Source: Bradyrhizobium sp. CCBAU 53421 (lineage in GTDB: Bacteria > Pseudomonadota > Alphaproteobacteria > Rhizobiales > Xanthobacteraceae). From it: a stretch of DNA of 64,000 nt. The position numbers were made by a program, and so were the translations under genes. Positions 8,354-15,674 of the stretch are shown here, one piece after another (positions within the stretch are counted from its first letter, which is position 1; every line of letters begins with the position of its first letter). The notes under the pieces were generated by a model. It saw only the letters and a list, made by a program, of their open reading frames with translations, ran no database searches and was not told where the DNA came from. The DNA is taken from the NCBI RefSeq assembly GCF_015291625.1, contig NZ_CP030047.1:1612001-1676000 (forward strand), given 5' to 3'.

Positions 8354-9964
8354 ATGCTTCAGGAAGCCGAGACCTACGACGAGCTCTACCGCAACTTCCG
8401 CTGGGACATTCCGGCGCACTTCAACATGGTGACCGCGTGCTGCGACCGCCATGCCGACGGCACCGGCCGGCTTGCGCTGATCTATGTCGACGAGGATGGC
8501 GGCACCACGCGCACCTCGTTCGACGAGGTCGCCGACGCCTCGCGCCGCTTCGCCAATGTCTTGACCTCTGACGGCCTGGTGCGCGGCGACCGCGTCGCGG
8601 TGTTCCTGCCGCAATCGCTCGAATTGCCGGTCGCGCATCTCGCGGCATTCCGTGCGGCGCTGATCTCGATCCCGCTGTTCGCGCTGTTCGGCGAGGACGC
8701 GCTCGAATTCCGCCTGTCGAACTCGGCGGCGAAGGCCGTCATCACCGATGAGGCCGGCTGGGAGAAGATCGCAAAGATCCGCGATCGCCTGCCCGAGCTG
8801 AAGAGCGTTTACATCGTCGGCGACAAGACGCCGGCGGGCACCAAACCGTTCTGGAGCGCGATCAAGGCGGCGTCTCCGGAATTCACCACCGTCGATACCT
8901 CGGCCGACGATCCCGCACTGATCATCTACACTTCGGGCACGACAGGCAATCCGAAGGGCGCGCTGCATGCGCATCGCGTCGTGCTCGGCCATCTGCCCAA
9001 TGTCGAGATGTGCCACAACTTCCTGCCGAGGCCAGGCGACCTGATGTGGACGCCGGCCGACTGGGCCTGGATCGGCGGGCTGATCAACGGCCTGTTCGCG
9101 TTCTGGTATCACGGCATTCCGATGGTCGGCCACCGCGCCCGCAAGTTCGAGCCGCAGGCGGCGATGCAGATGATGGCCGAGCTTGGCATCCGCAACGTAT
9201 TCCTGCCGCCGACCGCGCTGAAGCTGATGCGGCAGGCCGATGTAAAGAATGCCGGCGTCAGGCTGCGCAGCATCTTCACCGGCGGCGAGTCGCTCGGCGG
9301 CGAATTGCTCGGCTGGGTGCGCGAGACCTTCGGCATCGACGCTCATGAGGTGTTCGGCCAGACCGAATGCAATCTCGTGATCGGCAGCAACTCCAATCTG
9401 TTTCCGATCCGTCCGGGCTCGATGGGCCGCGCCACGCCGGGCTTCGACGTCCGAATCGTCAACGACAAGGGCGAGGAGATGCCGCGCGGCCAACGCGGCA
9501 TCATCGGCGTGCGCCAGCCGTGTTCTTGCACCATGCTCGAGTACTGGCGCAATCCGGAGGCGACCGCGAAAAAATATGCCGGCGAATTCCTCCTGACCGG
9601 CGATCTCGGCGTCCAGGATGAGGACGGCTATTTCTGGTACGTCAGCCGCGAGGACGATGTCATCACCACCGCCGGCTATCGCGTCGGGCCGTCCGAGATC
9701 GAGCACACGCTGATGAAGCATCCGGCGGTGGCGATGTCGGCGGTGGTCGGCATTCCCGATCCGATCCGCACCGAATCGATCAAGGCCTGGATCGTGCTGC
9801 GGCCGGGCCATGCGCCGAGCGACGCTTTGGCGCGCGAGATCCAGGAGTTCGTCAAGGTGCAGCTCGCCGCCCACGAATATCCACGCTTCGTGCAGTTCGC
9901 CGACAGCCTGCCGATGACGGCGACGGGTAAGGTACTGCGGCGCGAGTTGAGGGCGCTGGGCTAA
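8354..9964 (+). CDS. AMP-dependent acyl-CoA synthetase
   Basis: A 536-residue adenylate-forming enzyme that would activate a carboxylic acid to its acyl-CoA through an acyl-AMP. The P-loop is TSGTTGNPKG at 193-202. Further motifs are VFGQTE, TGDLG and a C-terminal TATGKVLRREL with the catalytic Lys. The proteins of this kind in Bradyrhizobium are medium-chain or aryl acid ligases. An ATG 18 bases upstream (8336) is also possible; neither start has a well-spaced ribosome site, though AAGGAGG lies at about 8310. It is probably cotranscribed with the reductase gene before it. Confidence 0.92.
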   Translation: MLQEAETYDELYRNFRWDIPAHFNMVTACCDRHADGTGRLALIYVDEDGGTTRTSFDEVADASRRFANVLTSDGLVRGDRVAVFLPQSLELPVAHLAAFRAALISIPLFALFGEDALEFRLSNSAAKAVITDEAGWEKIAKIRDRLPELKSVYIVGDKTPAGTKPFWSAIKAASPEFTTVDTSADDPALIIYTSGTTGNPKGALHAHRVVLGHLPNVEMCHNFLPRPGDLMWTPADWAWIGGLINGLFAFWYHGIPMVGHRARKFEPQAAMQMMAELGIRNVFLPPTALKLMRQADVKNAGVRLRSIFTGGESLGGELLGWVRETFGIDAHEVFGQTECNLVIGSNSNLFPIRPGSMGRATPGFDVRIVNDKGEEMPRGQRGIIGVRQPCSCTMLEYWRNPEATAKKYAGEFLLTGDLGVQDEDGYFWYVSREDDVITTAGYRVGPSEIEHTLMKHPAVAMSAVVGIPDPIRTESIKAWIVLRPGHAPSDALAREIQEFVKVQLAAHEYPRFVQFADSLPMTATGKVLRRELRALG

Positions 9965-9965
9965 C

Positions 9966-10005
9966 CTCCACTGTCGTCCCGGCCTTCGCCGGGACGACGG
10001 TGGAG
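9966..10005. terminator. Bidirectional hairpin between convergent genes
   Basis: An 18-base stem (CTCCACTGTCGTCCCGGC with its complement, one G-T wobble) closes a CTTC loop. It sits exactly between the end of the acyl-CoA synthetase gene and the end of the AHSA1 gene on the other strand. No long T run follows, and the core CGTCCCGGC..GCCGGGACG is also a common repeat in this group. Confidence 0.55.
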
Positions 10006-10010
10006 TATGT

Positions 10011-10523
10011 TCACGGCATCGGAATCCCCAATTCCTTCAGCGCGGCCAGCATGCGCGCTGGCGGCTGCATCGGGATCACCATGGCCTTGCCGGTTTCCAT
10101 GAGGCTCTTCAGGCTGGAGAGGATCGCCGGCCAGCCGGTGCGGCCACCGGACAGGATGTCGTCGCTGATCGGGCGGTCATGCGATTGCAGCAAGGTCAGC
10201 TTCACCCCGTCGCCGGCCGGCTCGATCTCCCAGGTGACGAGCGTCGGCCCGAGTTTTTCGACCAGCTGCGGCCAGTTGACGTTGAAGGTGACGGTCAGCC
10301 GCCTCAAGGGATCGCACTCGATCACCTCGCCGGAGATGTGCAGCGCGCCGTCGGGCGTGCGCACGATGTAGGCGCCGCCGGTCCGAAGATCGACCTCGAC
10401 CGCGTTGCCGGAGAAATACTGCCTGCTGAGTTCGGCATTCGTCAGTGCCTGCCATACCTTCTCGGGTGTCGAGGCGATGTAGATCGCGTAGACGATCGCC
10501 GGTTTGAATTTCTCGATGTTCAT
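10011..10523 (-). CDS. SRPBCC/AHSA1-family protein (third of a tandem set)
   Basis: A 170-residue START-like (SRPBCC) protein with the AHSA1 pattern: an N-terminal IVYAIYIASTPEKVWQALT strand-helix, a FSGNAVEVDLRTGGAY strand pair, and the C-terminal GWPAILSSLKSLMETGK helix that closes the ligand cavity. The start at 10523 (MNIEKF) is chosen because homology begins there; longer in-frame starts reach 10559 and would overlap the gene before. The family binds hydrophobic ligands; its role in bacteria is poorly known. It is in the operon led by the ArsR gene. Confidence 0.85.
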   Translation of the reverse strand: MNIEKFKPAIVYAIYIASTPEKVWQALTNAELSRQYFSGNAVEVDLRTGGAYIVRTPDGALHISGEVIECDPLRRLTVTFNVNWPQLVEKLGPTLVTWEIEPAGDGVKLTLLQSHDRPISDDILSGGRTGWPAILSSLKSLMETGKAMVIPMQPPARMLAALKELGIPMP

Positions 10524-10555
10524 GTCTGTCCGCGTCCGTCGATAGATTTTCATTG

Positions 10556-11023
10556 TCATTCGAAGCCGTCGATCCCGAGCGCGACAGGCGGGATCGTGAA
10601 CGCCTTGCCGGTCTCGAGCAGGCTCTTGAGCCCGGACAGGATCGCCGGCCAGCCCTTGGAGATGCCGTCGAGCAGCTTGCTGCCGACGCCGAAGCCCTCA
10701 TGGGTCACGGTCAGCTTCACGATCTGGCCGAACGGCTCGATCGTGAATACGACTTTCGTTGCCGGTTCCTTGCGCATTTCAGGGTCGGCCTCGTGCTTGA
10801 ACGTGTAGGCGAGGCGTCGCGGCCGGTCGGCCTCGAGGATCTCGCCGGTGTCGGTGGTCTTGCCGCTCATCACCAGCGCGAGCGGCGAGCCGACCTTCCA
10901 GTCCGATTTCAGCTCGGTGTCGAACCAGTACTGCCGCGTGAATGCGCTCGATGTCAGCGCATCCCAAAGCTTGTCCGGCGTGGTCTCGATGTAGGTGACG
11001 TAGACGAATTCGGGCTTACGCAT
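10556..11023 (-). CDS. SRPBCC/AHSA1-family protein (second of a tandem set)
   Basis: A 155-residue AHSA1-type protein. Its N-terminus (YVTYIETTPDKLWDALTSS) and C-terminus (GWPAILSGLKSLLETGKAF) closely match those of the genes on both sides, so the three are tandem duplicates that have diverged in the middle. It overlaps the end of the upstream gene by 8 bases, which suggests coupled translation. The ligand is unknown. Confidence 0.88.
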   Translation of the reverse strand: MRKPEFVYVTYIETTPDKLWDALTSSAFTRQYWFDTELKSDWKVGSPLALVMSGKTTDTGEILEADRPRRLAYTFKHEADPEMRKEPATKVVFTIEPFGQIVKLTVTHEGFGVGSKLLDGISKGWPAILSGLKSLLETGKAFTIPPVALGIDGFE

Positions 11024-11483
11024 GGTAGGCCTCCCTGGCGCCGCTGGTGAGCAGGTCGGCCGGCAATTCGCGTCCGGTCTCCAGGAAGCTCTTCAGGCTT
11101 GCAATCACCATCGGCCAGCCGCCGGAGATGTCGCGCAGCGTCTTCGGACCGAGATTGTCGTGCGTCATGGTCAGCTTGACCACTCCGCCGTGGGGTTCGA
11201 TGTCGAAGGTCACGCGTGAGATCCCCTCGCGCTCGACGCCTTCCTTCACGACGTCCCAGCTGTAAGCGAGCCTCTTGGGTGGATCGGCGATCAGCACCTC
11301 GCCCTGCACCGCGCGGCGGCCATCCTTGGTGAGATGGTAAGGCGAGCCGACCTTCCAGTCCGAACTGATGCGATAGCCGAACCAGAACCGTTCGGTGAAC
11401 TCGCTCGATGTCAGCGCATGCCACAGCTTGTCGGCCGTGGTCTCGATATAGGTGACGTAGACGTAGTCCGGCTTACTCATCAC
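11016..11483 (-). CDS. SRPBCC/AHSA1-family protein (first of a tandem set)
   Basis: A 155-residue AHSA1-type protein with the same opening (YVTYIETTADKLWHALTSSEF) and closing (GWPMVIASLKSFLETGREL) segments as its two downstream paralogues. It overlaps the end of the ArsR-like gene by 11 bases. ArsR and AHSA1 pairs are widespread in bacteria, with the ArsR protein controlling the pair; the triple copy is less usual. Confidence 0.88.
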   Translation of the reverse strand: MMSKPDYVYVTYIETTADKLWHALTSSEFTERFWFGYRISSDWKVGSPYHLTKDGRRAVQGEVLIADPPKRLAYSWDVVKEGVEREGISRVTFDIEPHGGVVKLTMTHDNLGPKTLRDISGGWPMVIASLKSFLETGRELPADLLTSGAREAYHA

Positions 11484-11787
11484 GCTTCTCCAATTGTTTC
11501 TTCAATTCGCTGAGCGCGGCGAGTTTCCCGCGCTCGAACTTCCTGATCCACCGCTCGCCGATCTGATGGATCGGAACCGGGTTGAGGTAGTGCAGCTTCT
11601 CGCGGCCATGCTTGATCGTGGTGACGAGGTTGGCCTCCTCGAGAATCACAAGGTGCTTGGTGACGGCCTGACGCGTCATGTCGAGGCCTTCGCAGAGCTC
11701 GCCGAGCGTCTGCCCGTTCTGATCGTGAAGCCGGTCAAGCAGCGTCCGCCGTGAGGCATCCGCCAGCGCTTTGAAGACTTCATCCAT
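11473..11787 (-). CDS. ArsR-family winged-helix regulator
   Basis: A 104-residue ArsR/SmtB-type repressor that leads the AHSA1 operon. The winged helix lies at about residues 27-75: TLGELCEGLDMTRQAVTKHL is the helix-turn-helix, and the wing follows with KHGREKLHYLNP. No metal-binding Cys motif is present in the recognition helix (the only Cys is C32), so an organic or redox signal is more likely than a metal. The start at 11787 is chosen over 11805 from the usual MDEVFKALAD opening. A 16-base palindrome is located 15 bases upstream. Confidence 0.92.
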   Translation of the reverse strand: MDEVFKALADASRRTLLDRLHDQNGQTLGELCEGLDMTRQAVTKHLVILEEANLVTTIKHGREKLHYLNPVPIHQIGERWIRKFERGKLAALSELKKQLEKRDE

Positions 11788-11801
11788 GGGTTGGATAATA
11801 G

Positions 11802-11817
11802 GCAACCAAATGGTTGC
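11802..11817. promoter_or_regulatory. Palindromic operator candidate for the ArsR regulator
   Basis: GCAACCA and TGGTTGC are exact inverted arms around AA. It lies just upstream of the ArsR start codon and fits the CAACC..GGTTG pattern of ArsR-type operators, so autorepression is likely. Binding has not been shown. Confidence 0.65.
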
Positions 11818-11907
11818 ATGTCAAGAGCGTGTGTTTGGGCGCCGGTATCGCCGTGCTAGCGTTCCGCGCAGCCAACGCAGATTGGTGTGGAACTCGGGGT
11901 GGTGCGC

Positions 11908-13350
11908 ATGGATGGTCGCGTTACGGCGGTTTGCTGCACGCTTCTTCTTGTCCTGCTCGCGAATGCTGCGAGCGCGCAGCAGCCGATGATCGGCGACCCG
12001 CCCGAAGCCTCCAACATGCGGCTGGTCGGAACCAGCGATTTGCAGGCGCGCAGTGCCTATCAGCCGACCATCCATCACCAGGGCGACAAATGGATCGCCT
12101 ATATCGGCCATCACGGCGGCACCGACGACATTCCCGATCCGGTCAATCCGATGACCGGCAAGGCCGAGCCGAACGGCACTTCGATCGTCGACGTCACCGA
12201 TCCCGTGCATCCGAAATATCTGCGGCACATTCCCGGGCAGGAAGGCAAATACGAATCCGGCGGCGCGCAGATGGTGCGGATCTGCGACGGCAAGGATCTG
12301 CCGAAGGGCGATCGCGACGCGGTCTACATGCTGCGCACCTTCGGCAGCGAGGCGCATGAGATCTGGAACGTTGCCGATCCCGCCAATCCCGTGCTCGTCA
12401 CCCGGATCGGTGGGCTGAAGGACACGCACAAGAATTTTTGGGAATGCGAGACCGGCATCGCCTACCTGGTGTCGGGCGCTCCGGACTGGCGTACGCGGCG
12501 CATGACGCAAATCTATGATCTCTCCGATCCCGCGCAGCCGAAGAAGATCAGGGATTTCGGCCTGCCCGGGCAGGAGCCGGGCGCGACCGGTGCGGTGCCG
12601 ACCGAACTGCATGGGCCGATCTCGACCGGGTCGCAGGGCAACCGCGTCTATTTCGGCTACGGCACCGACAAAGGCGGCTTCCTGCAAATCGTCGATCGCG
12701 ACAGGCTCCTCAACGGGCCGAAAGAGCCGACGCCGGACAATCTGAAATTTCCGGAGATCGCGCGGATGCCGCTGTCGGCGATGAACGGCGCGCACACGGT
12801 GTTTCCGATGCCGGACATGCCGATCGCGGAGTTCGTCCATGACAAGGACGGCAAGACCCGTGACATCGTGATGATCGTCGACGAGGCGATCCAGAACGAA
12901 TGCGGCGAGGCGCGGCAGATGGTGTGGTTCGCCGACGTCACCACCGAAGCGCGGCCGATGATGATTTCGAGCTACACCGTGCCCGAGGCCTCCGGCGCGT
13001 TCTGCGCGCGCGGTGGCCGGTTCGGCTCGCATTCGTCGAACGAGAGCATGGCGCCGGTCTATTACAAGAAGCTGGCCTTCATCGCCTTCTTCAACGCCGG
13101 CGTCCGCGCGCTCGACATCCGTGATCCCTATCACCCGAGGGAAGTCGGCTATTTCATTCCCTCCATCACCGCGGCGACCGACAAGCGCTGCGTCACCATC
13201 GACGGCACGGACCGCTGCAAGGTTGCGATCCAGACCAACAACGTCGAGACCGATGAGCGCGGCTACATCTATGCGGTCGACCGCGCCAACACCGGCTTGC
13301 ATATCCTCGAACTGACCGGCGCAGCGCGCGCCATCGCCGGTCTGCCGTGA
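11908..13350 (+). CDS. Secreted LVIVD-repeat (beta-propeller) protein
   Basis: A 480-residue exported protein. Residues 1-23 form a signal peptide (hydrophobic LLLVLLANAASA, then QQP). The rest has repeated VDVTDPVHPKYL-like and DIRDPYHPREVGYF-like units with [IV]xDxxDPxxP spacing, typical of LVIVD-repeat propellers. Four or more cysteines and many His and Asp residues are conserved-looking. Its function is unknown; it may bind a metal or partner protein in the periplasm. The gene is followed 8 bases later by another exported protein, so the two are probably an operon. Confidence 0.82.
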   Translation: MDGRVTAVCCTLLLVLLANAASAQQPMIGDPPEASNMRLVGTSDLQARSAYQPTIHHQGDKWIAYIGHHGGTDDIPDPVNPMTGKAEPNGTSIVDVTDPVHPKYLRHIPGQEGKYESGGAQMVRICDGKDLPKGDRDAVYMLRTFGSEAHEIWNVADPANPVLVTRIGGLKDTHKNFWECETGIAYLVSGAPDWRTRRMTQIYDLSDPAQPKKIRDFGLPGQEPGATGAVPTELHGPISTGSQGNRVYFGYGTDKGGFLQIVDRDRLLNGPKEPTPDNLKFPEIARMPLSAMNGAHTVFPMPDMPIAEFVHDKDGKTRDIVMIVDEAIQNECGEARQMVWFADVTTEARPMMISSYTVPEASGAFCARGGRFGSHSSNESMAPVYYKKLAFIAFFNAGVRALDIRDPYHPREVGYFIPSITAATDKRCVTIDGTDRCKVAIQTNNVETDERGYIYAVDRANTGLHILELTGAARAIAGLP

Positions 13351-13357
13351 GCGAGCG

Positions 13358-13900
13358 ATGATGCGCTCGTGGCCGATCATCGCGGCGATGTTCCTGGCGC
13401 TCGGCGGCCTGTCCGCCGTGGCCGGATACGAGATGGCGCCGCCATTGGCCGCGCAGTGGCGCGAGATCGCCTGGCCGTTCCCGCGCGACGGCTGGCCCGC
13501 CGGCCGCGCCTTCCGCTGCGGCGCCGCGGAGTGCGGCGCTGAGGTCGAGGTCTATCTCAGGCCAAAGCTCGGCTTCTGCAATTGCGACAGCGGCGTCGCC
13601 GATGACGACGAGGTCGATCGCGTTTCCGACGTCGACATGATCAGCGCGCGCTTTGTGGCGCCGAAGGCGGGAGAGGGAGTGCGCGTGGCGGATATGCCGG
13701 GGCGGATCAGGGCGTATGACGTCGAGACGTTCAAAGGAAAGCGCACTGCGATCGGCATCGCAGTGTCGCATCGTTGCGATCTCATGGCCGTGGCGGCGCA
13801 GGGTGGTGGAGATGCGGCACGCGTGCGGCAAGCGACGTTGAAATTTCTGGAGACGCGAGAGATCAGGACGTGGGTGGCGACAGCCATGGAAGGCCGTTGA
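13358..13900 (+). CDS. Exported conserved hypothetical protein
   Basis: A 180-residue protein with an N-terminal hydrophobic segment (residues 4-22), acting as a signal peptide or anchor. The middle has a cysteine cluster: FRCGAAECGAE, then GFCNCDSG, and a later single Cys (HRCD), which suggests disulphides in the periplasm. I do not recognise the family. Its start (ATGATG) is 8 bases after the propeller gene stop, so it is probably made with it. Confidence 0.65.
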   Translation: MMRSWPIIAAMFLALGGLSAVAGYEMAPPLAAQWREIAWPFPRDGWPAGRAFRCGAAECGAEVEVYLRPKLGFCNCDSGVADDDEVDRVSDVDMISARFVAPKAGEGVRVADMPGRIRAYDVETFKGKRTAIGIAVSHRCDLMAVAAQGGGDAARVRQATLKFLETREIRTWVATAMEGR

Positions 13901-13929
13901 TCTGCCCGTCTCTCGCATACGAAAACGGT

Positions 13930-14030
13930 GTCGTCACCCGCGAAAGCGGGTGACCCAGTATTCCAGAGGCGCTGATGTTCAGCTGACAGGCCGCGGCGTA
14001 CTGGATACCCCGCTTTCGCGGGGTATGACA
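13930..14030. repeat. Palindromic intergenic repeat (CACCCGCGAAAGCGGGTG type)
   Basis: A short internal palindrome, CACCCGCGAAAGCGGGTG, at the left is followed by CCAGTATTCCAG; the right end has GTACTGGATACCCCGC and a matching palindrome. Related copies lie at 38962-39085 and 49777-49898, and a half copy near 44155-44178 (CCGGGCGATCCAGTATTCCAG). It is a mobile-looking noncoding repeat. Confidence 0.8.
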
Positions 14031-14103
14031 GAGATGAGCAGGAGCCGCTTCCTCTTCGCCCGTCCTATGTGCATAATTCAGTTTCAATGTCAGTGAGCCC
14101 CCG

Positions 14104-14721
14104 ATGTCCCTGCAAGCCTATTTCGCCTTCGTCGCCGCCTGCATTGCGCTGGCGCTGCTGCCTGGTCCGATCGTCACGATGGTGATCGCCAACGGGCTGC
14201 GCTACGGCACGCGCGCCGCGCTCACCAACGTGCTGGGCGCGCAGGTCGGCCTCGCCATCGTGATCGGCATCGTCGCGGTCGGACTGACCTCGCTGATGGC
14301 GACGATGGGCTACTGGTTCAACTGGGTGCGCTTCGCCGGTGCCGCCTACCTGGTCTGGCTCGGCATCAAGCTGATCCGCTCGCCGGTCGAAGGTGTCGGC
14401 ACCGACGACAAGCCGCCGCCGCCGCGCGGCGGGTTCTTCCTGCAGGGCTTTCTGGTGCTGCTCTCGAACCCGAAGGTGCTGGTGTTCTTCGGCGCCTTCA
14501 TTCCGCAGTTCATGGACATGGACAAGCCGCATCTGCCGCAGGTGGCGCTGCTCGGCGTCACCTTCATGGCGACCGCGGTGCTGACCGACGCCGCCTACGC
14601 GCTGGCGGCCGGCCGCGCCCGCAAATTTTTCTCCAAGGAGCGCACGCGGCTGATGTCGCGCATCTCAGGCGGCTTCATGATCGGCGGCGGCATCTGGCTG
14701 GCGCTGACCCGGGCCCGCTGA
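14104..14721 (+). CDS. LysE/RhtB-family amino-acid exporter
   Basis: A 205-residue inner membrane exporter with six predicted helices. It shows the family's early LLPGP motif (helix I), NVLGAQVGLAIVIG, and the GFLVLLSNPKVLVFFGAFIPQF segment typical of LysE/RhtB proteins. Members export amino acids or homoserine-lactone-like compounds; the substrate is not predictable. It stands alone. A second, distant family member is at 40821-41432. Confidence 0.9.
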   Translation: MSLQAYFAFVAACIALALLPGPIVTMVIANGLRYGTRAALTNVLGAQVGLAIVIGIVAVGLTSLMATMGYWFNWVRFAGAAYLVWLGIKLIRSPVEGVGTDDKPPPPRGGFFLQGFLVLLSNPKVLVFFGAFIPQFMDMDKPHLPQVALLGVTFMATAVLTDAAYALAAGRARKFFSKERTRLMSRISGGFMIGGGIWLALTRAR

Positions 14722-14750
14722 GCCTGTGCGCCGGAACGGTCGCCTGCACG

Positions 14751-15674
14751 TTACGCGGCGATCCGTTCGACGACGTCACGCACCAGGCCCGTCAGCAGGT
14801 CGAGCTTGTATCCGGTCATCGGCAGCGGCCTGGCCCCCGATGTTGCCAGCTCGGCGGCTTGCGCGATGGTCGGTGCCTTGGCGGGCTTTCCCTCCAGCGC
14901 GGCAGCGCTTGCCGCAAGACGCAGCGGGACCGGGGCGATACCGCCGGCGGTGATGTGGACCTCGCGAAACACGCCGCCTTCCATCACGGCCCGCACGCAG
15001 ATCTCGACCAGCGGCCATTCCGCATGCGTCCGGCTGATCGCGCGCTTGTACAGCGCGCGCTCGCCGGCCAGCGGAGCAGGGAGCTCGATCCGCTCGATCC
15101 GTTCGCCCGGTGCGAGCAGATTGTCGGCGGTGCCGTTGCTGCCGTCGCCGAGCAGATCGGTGACCGACAGTCCGCTGCGCCGGTCCGTGACGATCTTCGC
15201 ATCATAGGCCAGCAGCGCCATCGCCATGGTCGAGGGATGCGGCGCCACGCAGGGGCCGAGATCGAACGCGACGTGATAGAGATGATTGCCGGATCGCGCC
15301 GGACAGTCGGAGCCGCCCTTCTTGAGGCAGCCGATCTGCGGATTGCGGAAATACCAGCAGCGCGAGCGCTGCGCGAGGTTGCCGCCGAGCGTCGCCATGT
15401 GCCGGATCTGCGGCGTGGCAAGACCCTGCGCGGCAGCAGTGATGCCGGGATAGGCCTGGGCGAGCCGCGCGTCGGATGCGATCGCGGCGATCGCGGTCAG
15501 CGCGCCGATGCGCGCAGCGCCGTCCGCGCCCCATGTAATCCCGATCGTATCGGGGCTGGCGGTGAGATCGATGATCGATCCGCACGACAGGCCGCTGCGG
15601 CGGCGCTCCGACAGGTCGGTGCCGGCGGCACGGAATTCAGGCGCGGTTAATACTTCTGCGGTTGCGACGCTCAT
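14751..15674 (-). CDS. Molybdenum hydroxylase FAD-binding subunit with extra Fe-S cluster loop
   Basis: A 307-residue medium subunit of the xanthine oxidase family. The FAD-binding loop is ATLGGNLAQ at 94-102. Residues 106-142 carry four cysteines (C106, C116, C124, C142) in the CWYFR..C..GG..C arrangement known from YagS/PaoB of E. coli, which holds a [4Fe-4S] cluster. So this is an aldehyde-oxidase-type subunit of the PaoB kind. Its start overlaps the stop of the large subunit gene by 4 bases. Confidence 0.9.
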   Translation of the reverse strand: MSVATAEVLTAPEFRAAGTDLSERRRSGLSCGSIIDLTASPDTIGITWGADGAARIGALTAIAAIASDARLAQAYPGITAAAQGLATPQIRHMATLGGNLAQRSRCWYFRNPQIGCLKKGGSDCPARSGNHLYHVAFDLGPCVAPHPSTMAMALLAYDAKIVTDRRSGLSVTDLLGDGSNGTADNLLAPGERIERIELPAPLAGERALYKRAISRTHAEWPLVEICVRAVMEGGVFREVHITAGGIAPVPLRLAASAAALEGKPAKAPTIAQAAELATSGARPLPMTGYKLDLLTGLVRDVVERIAA

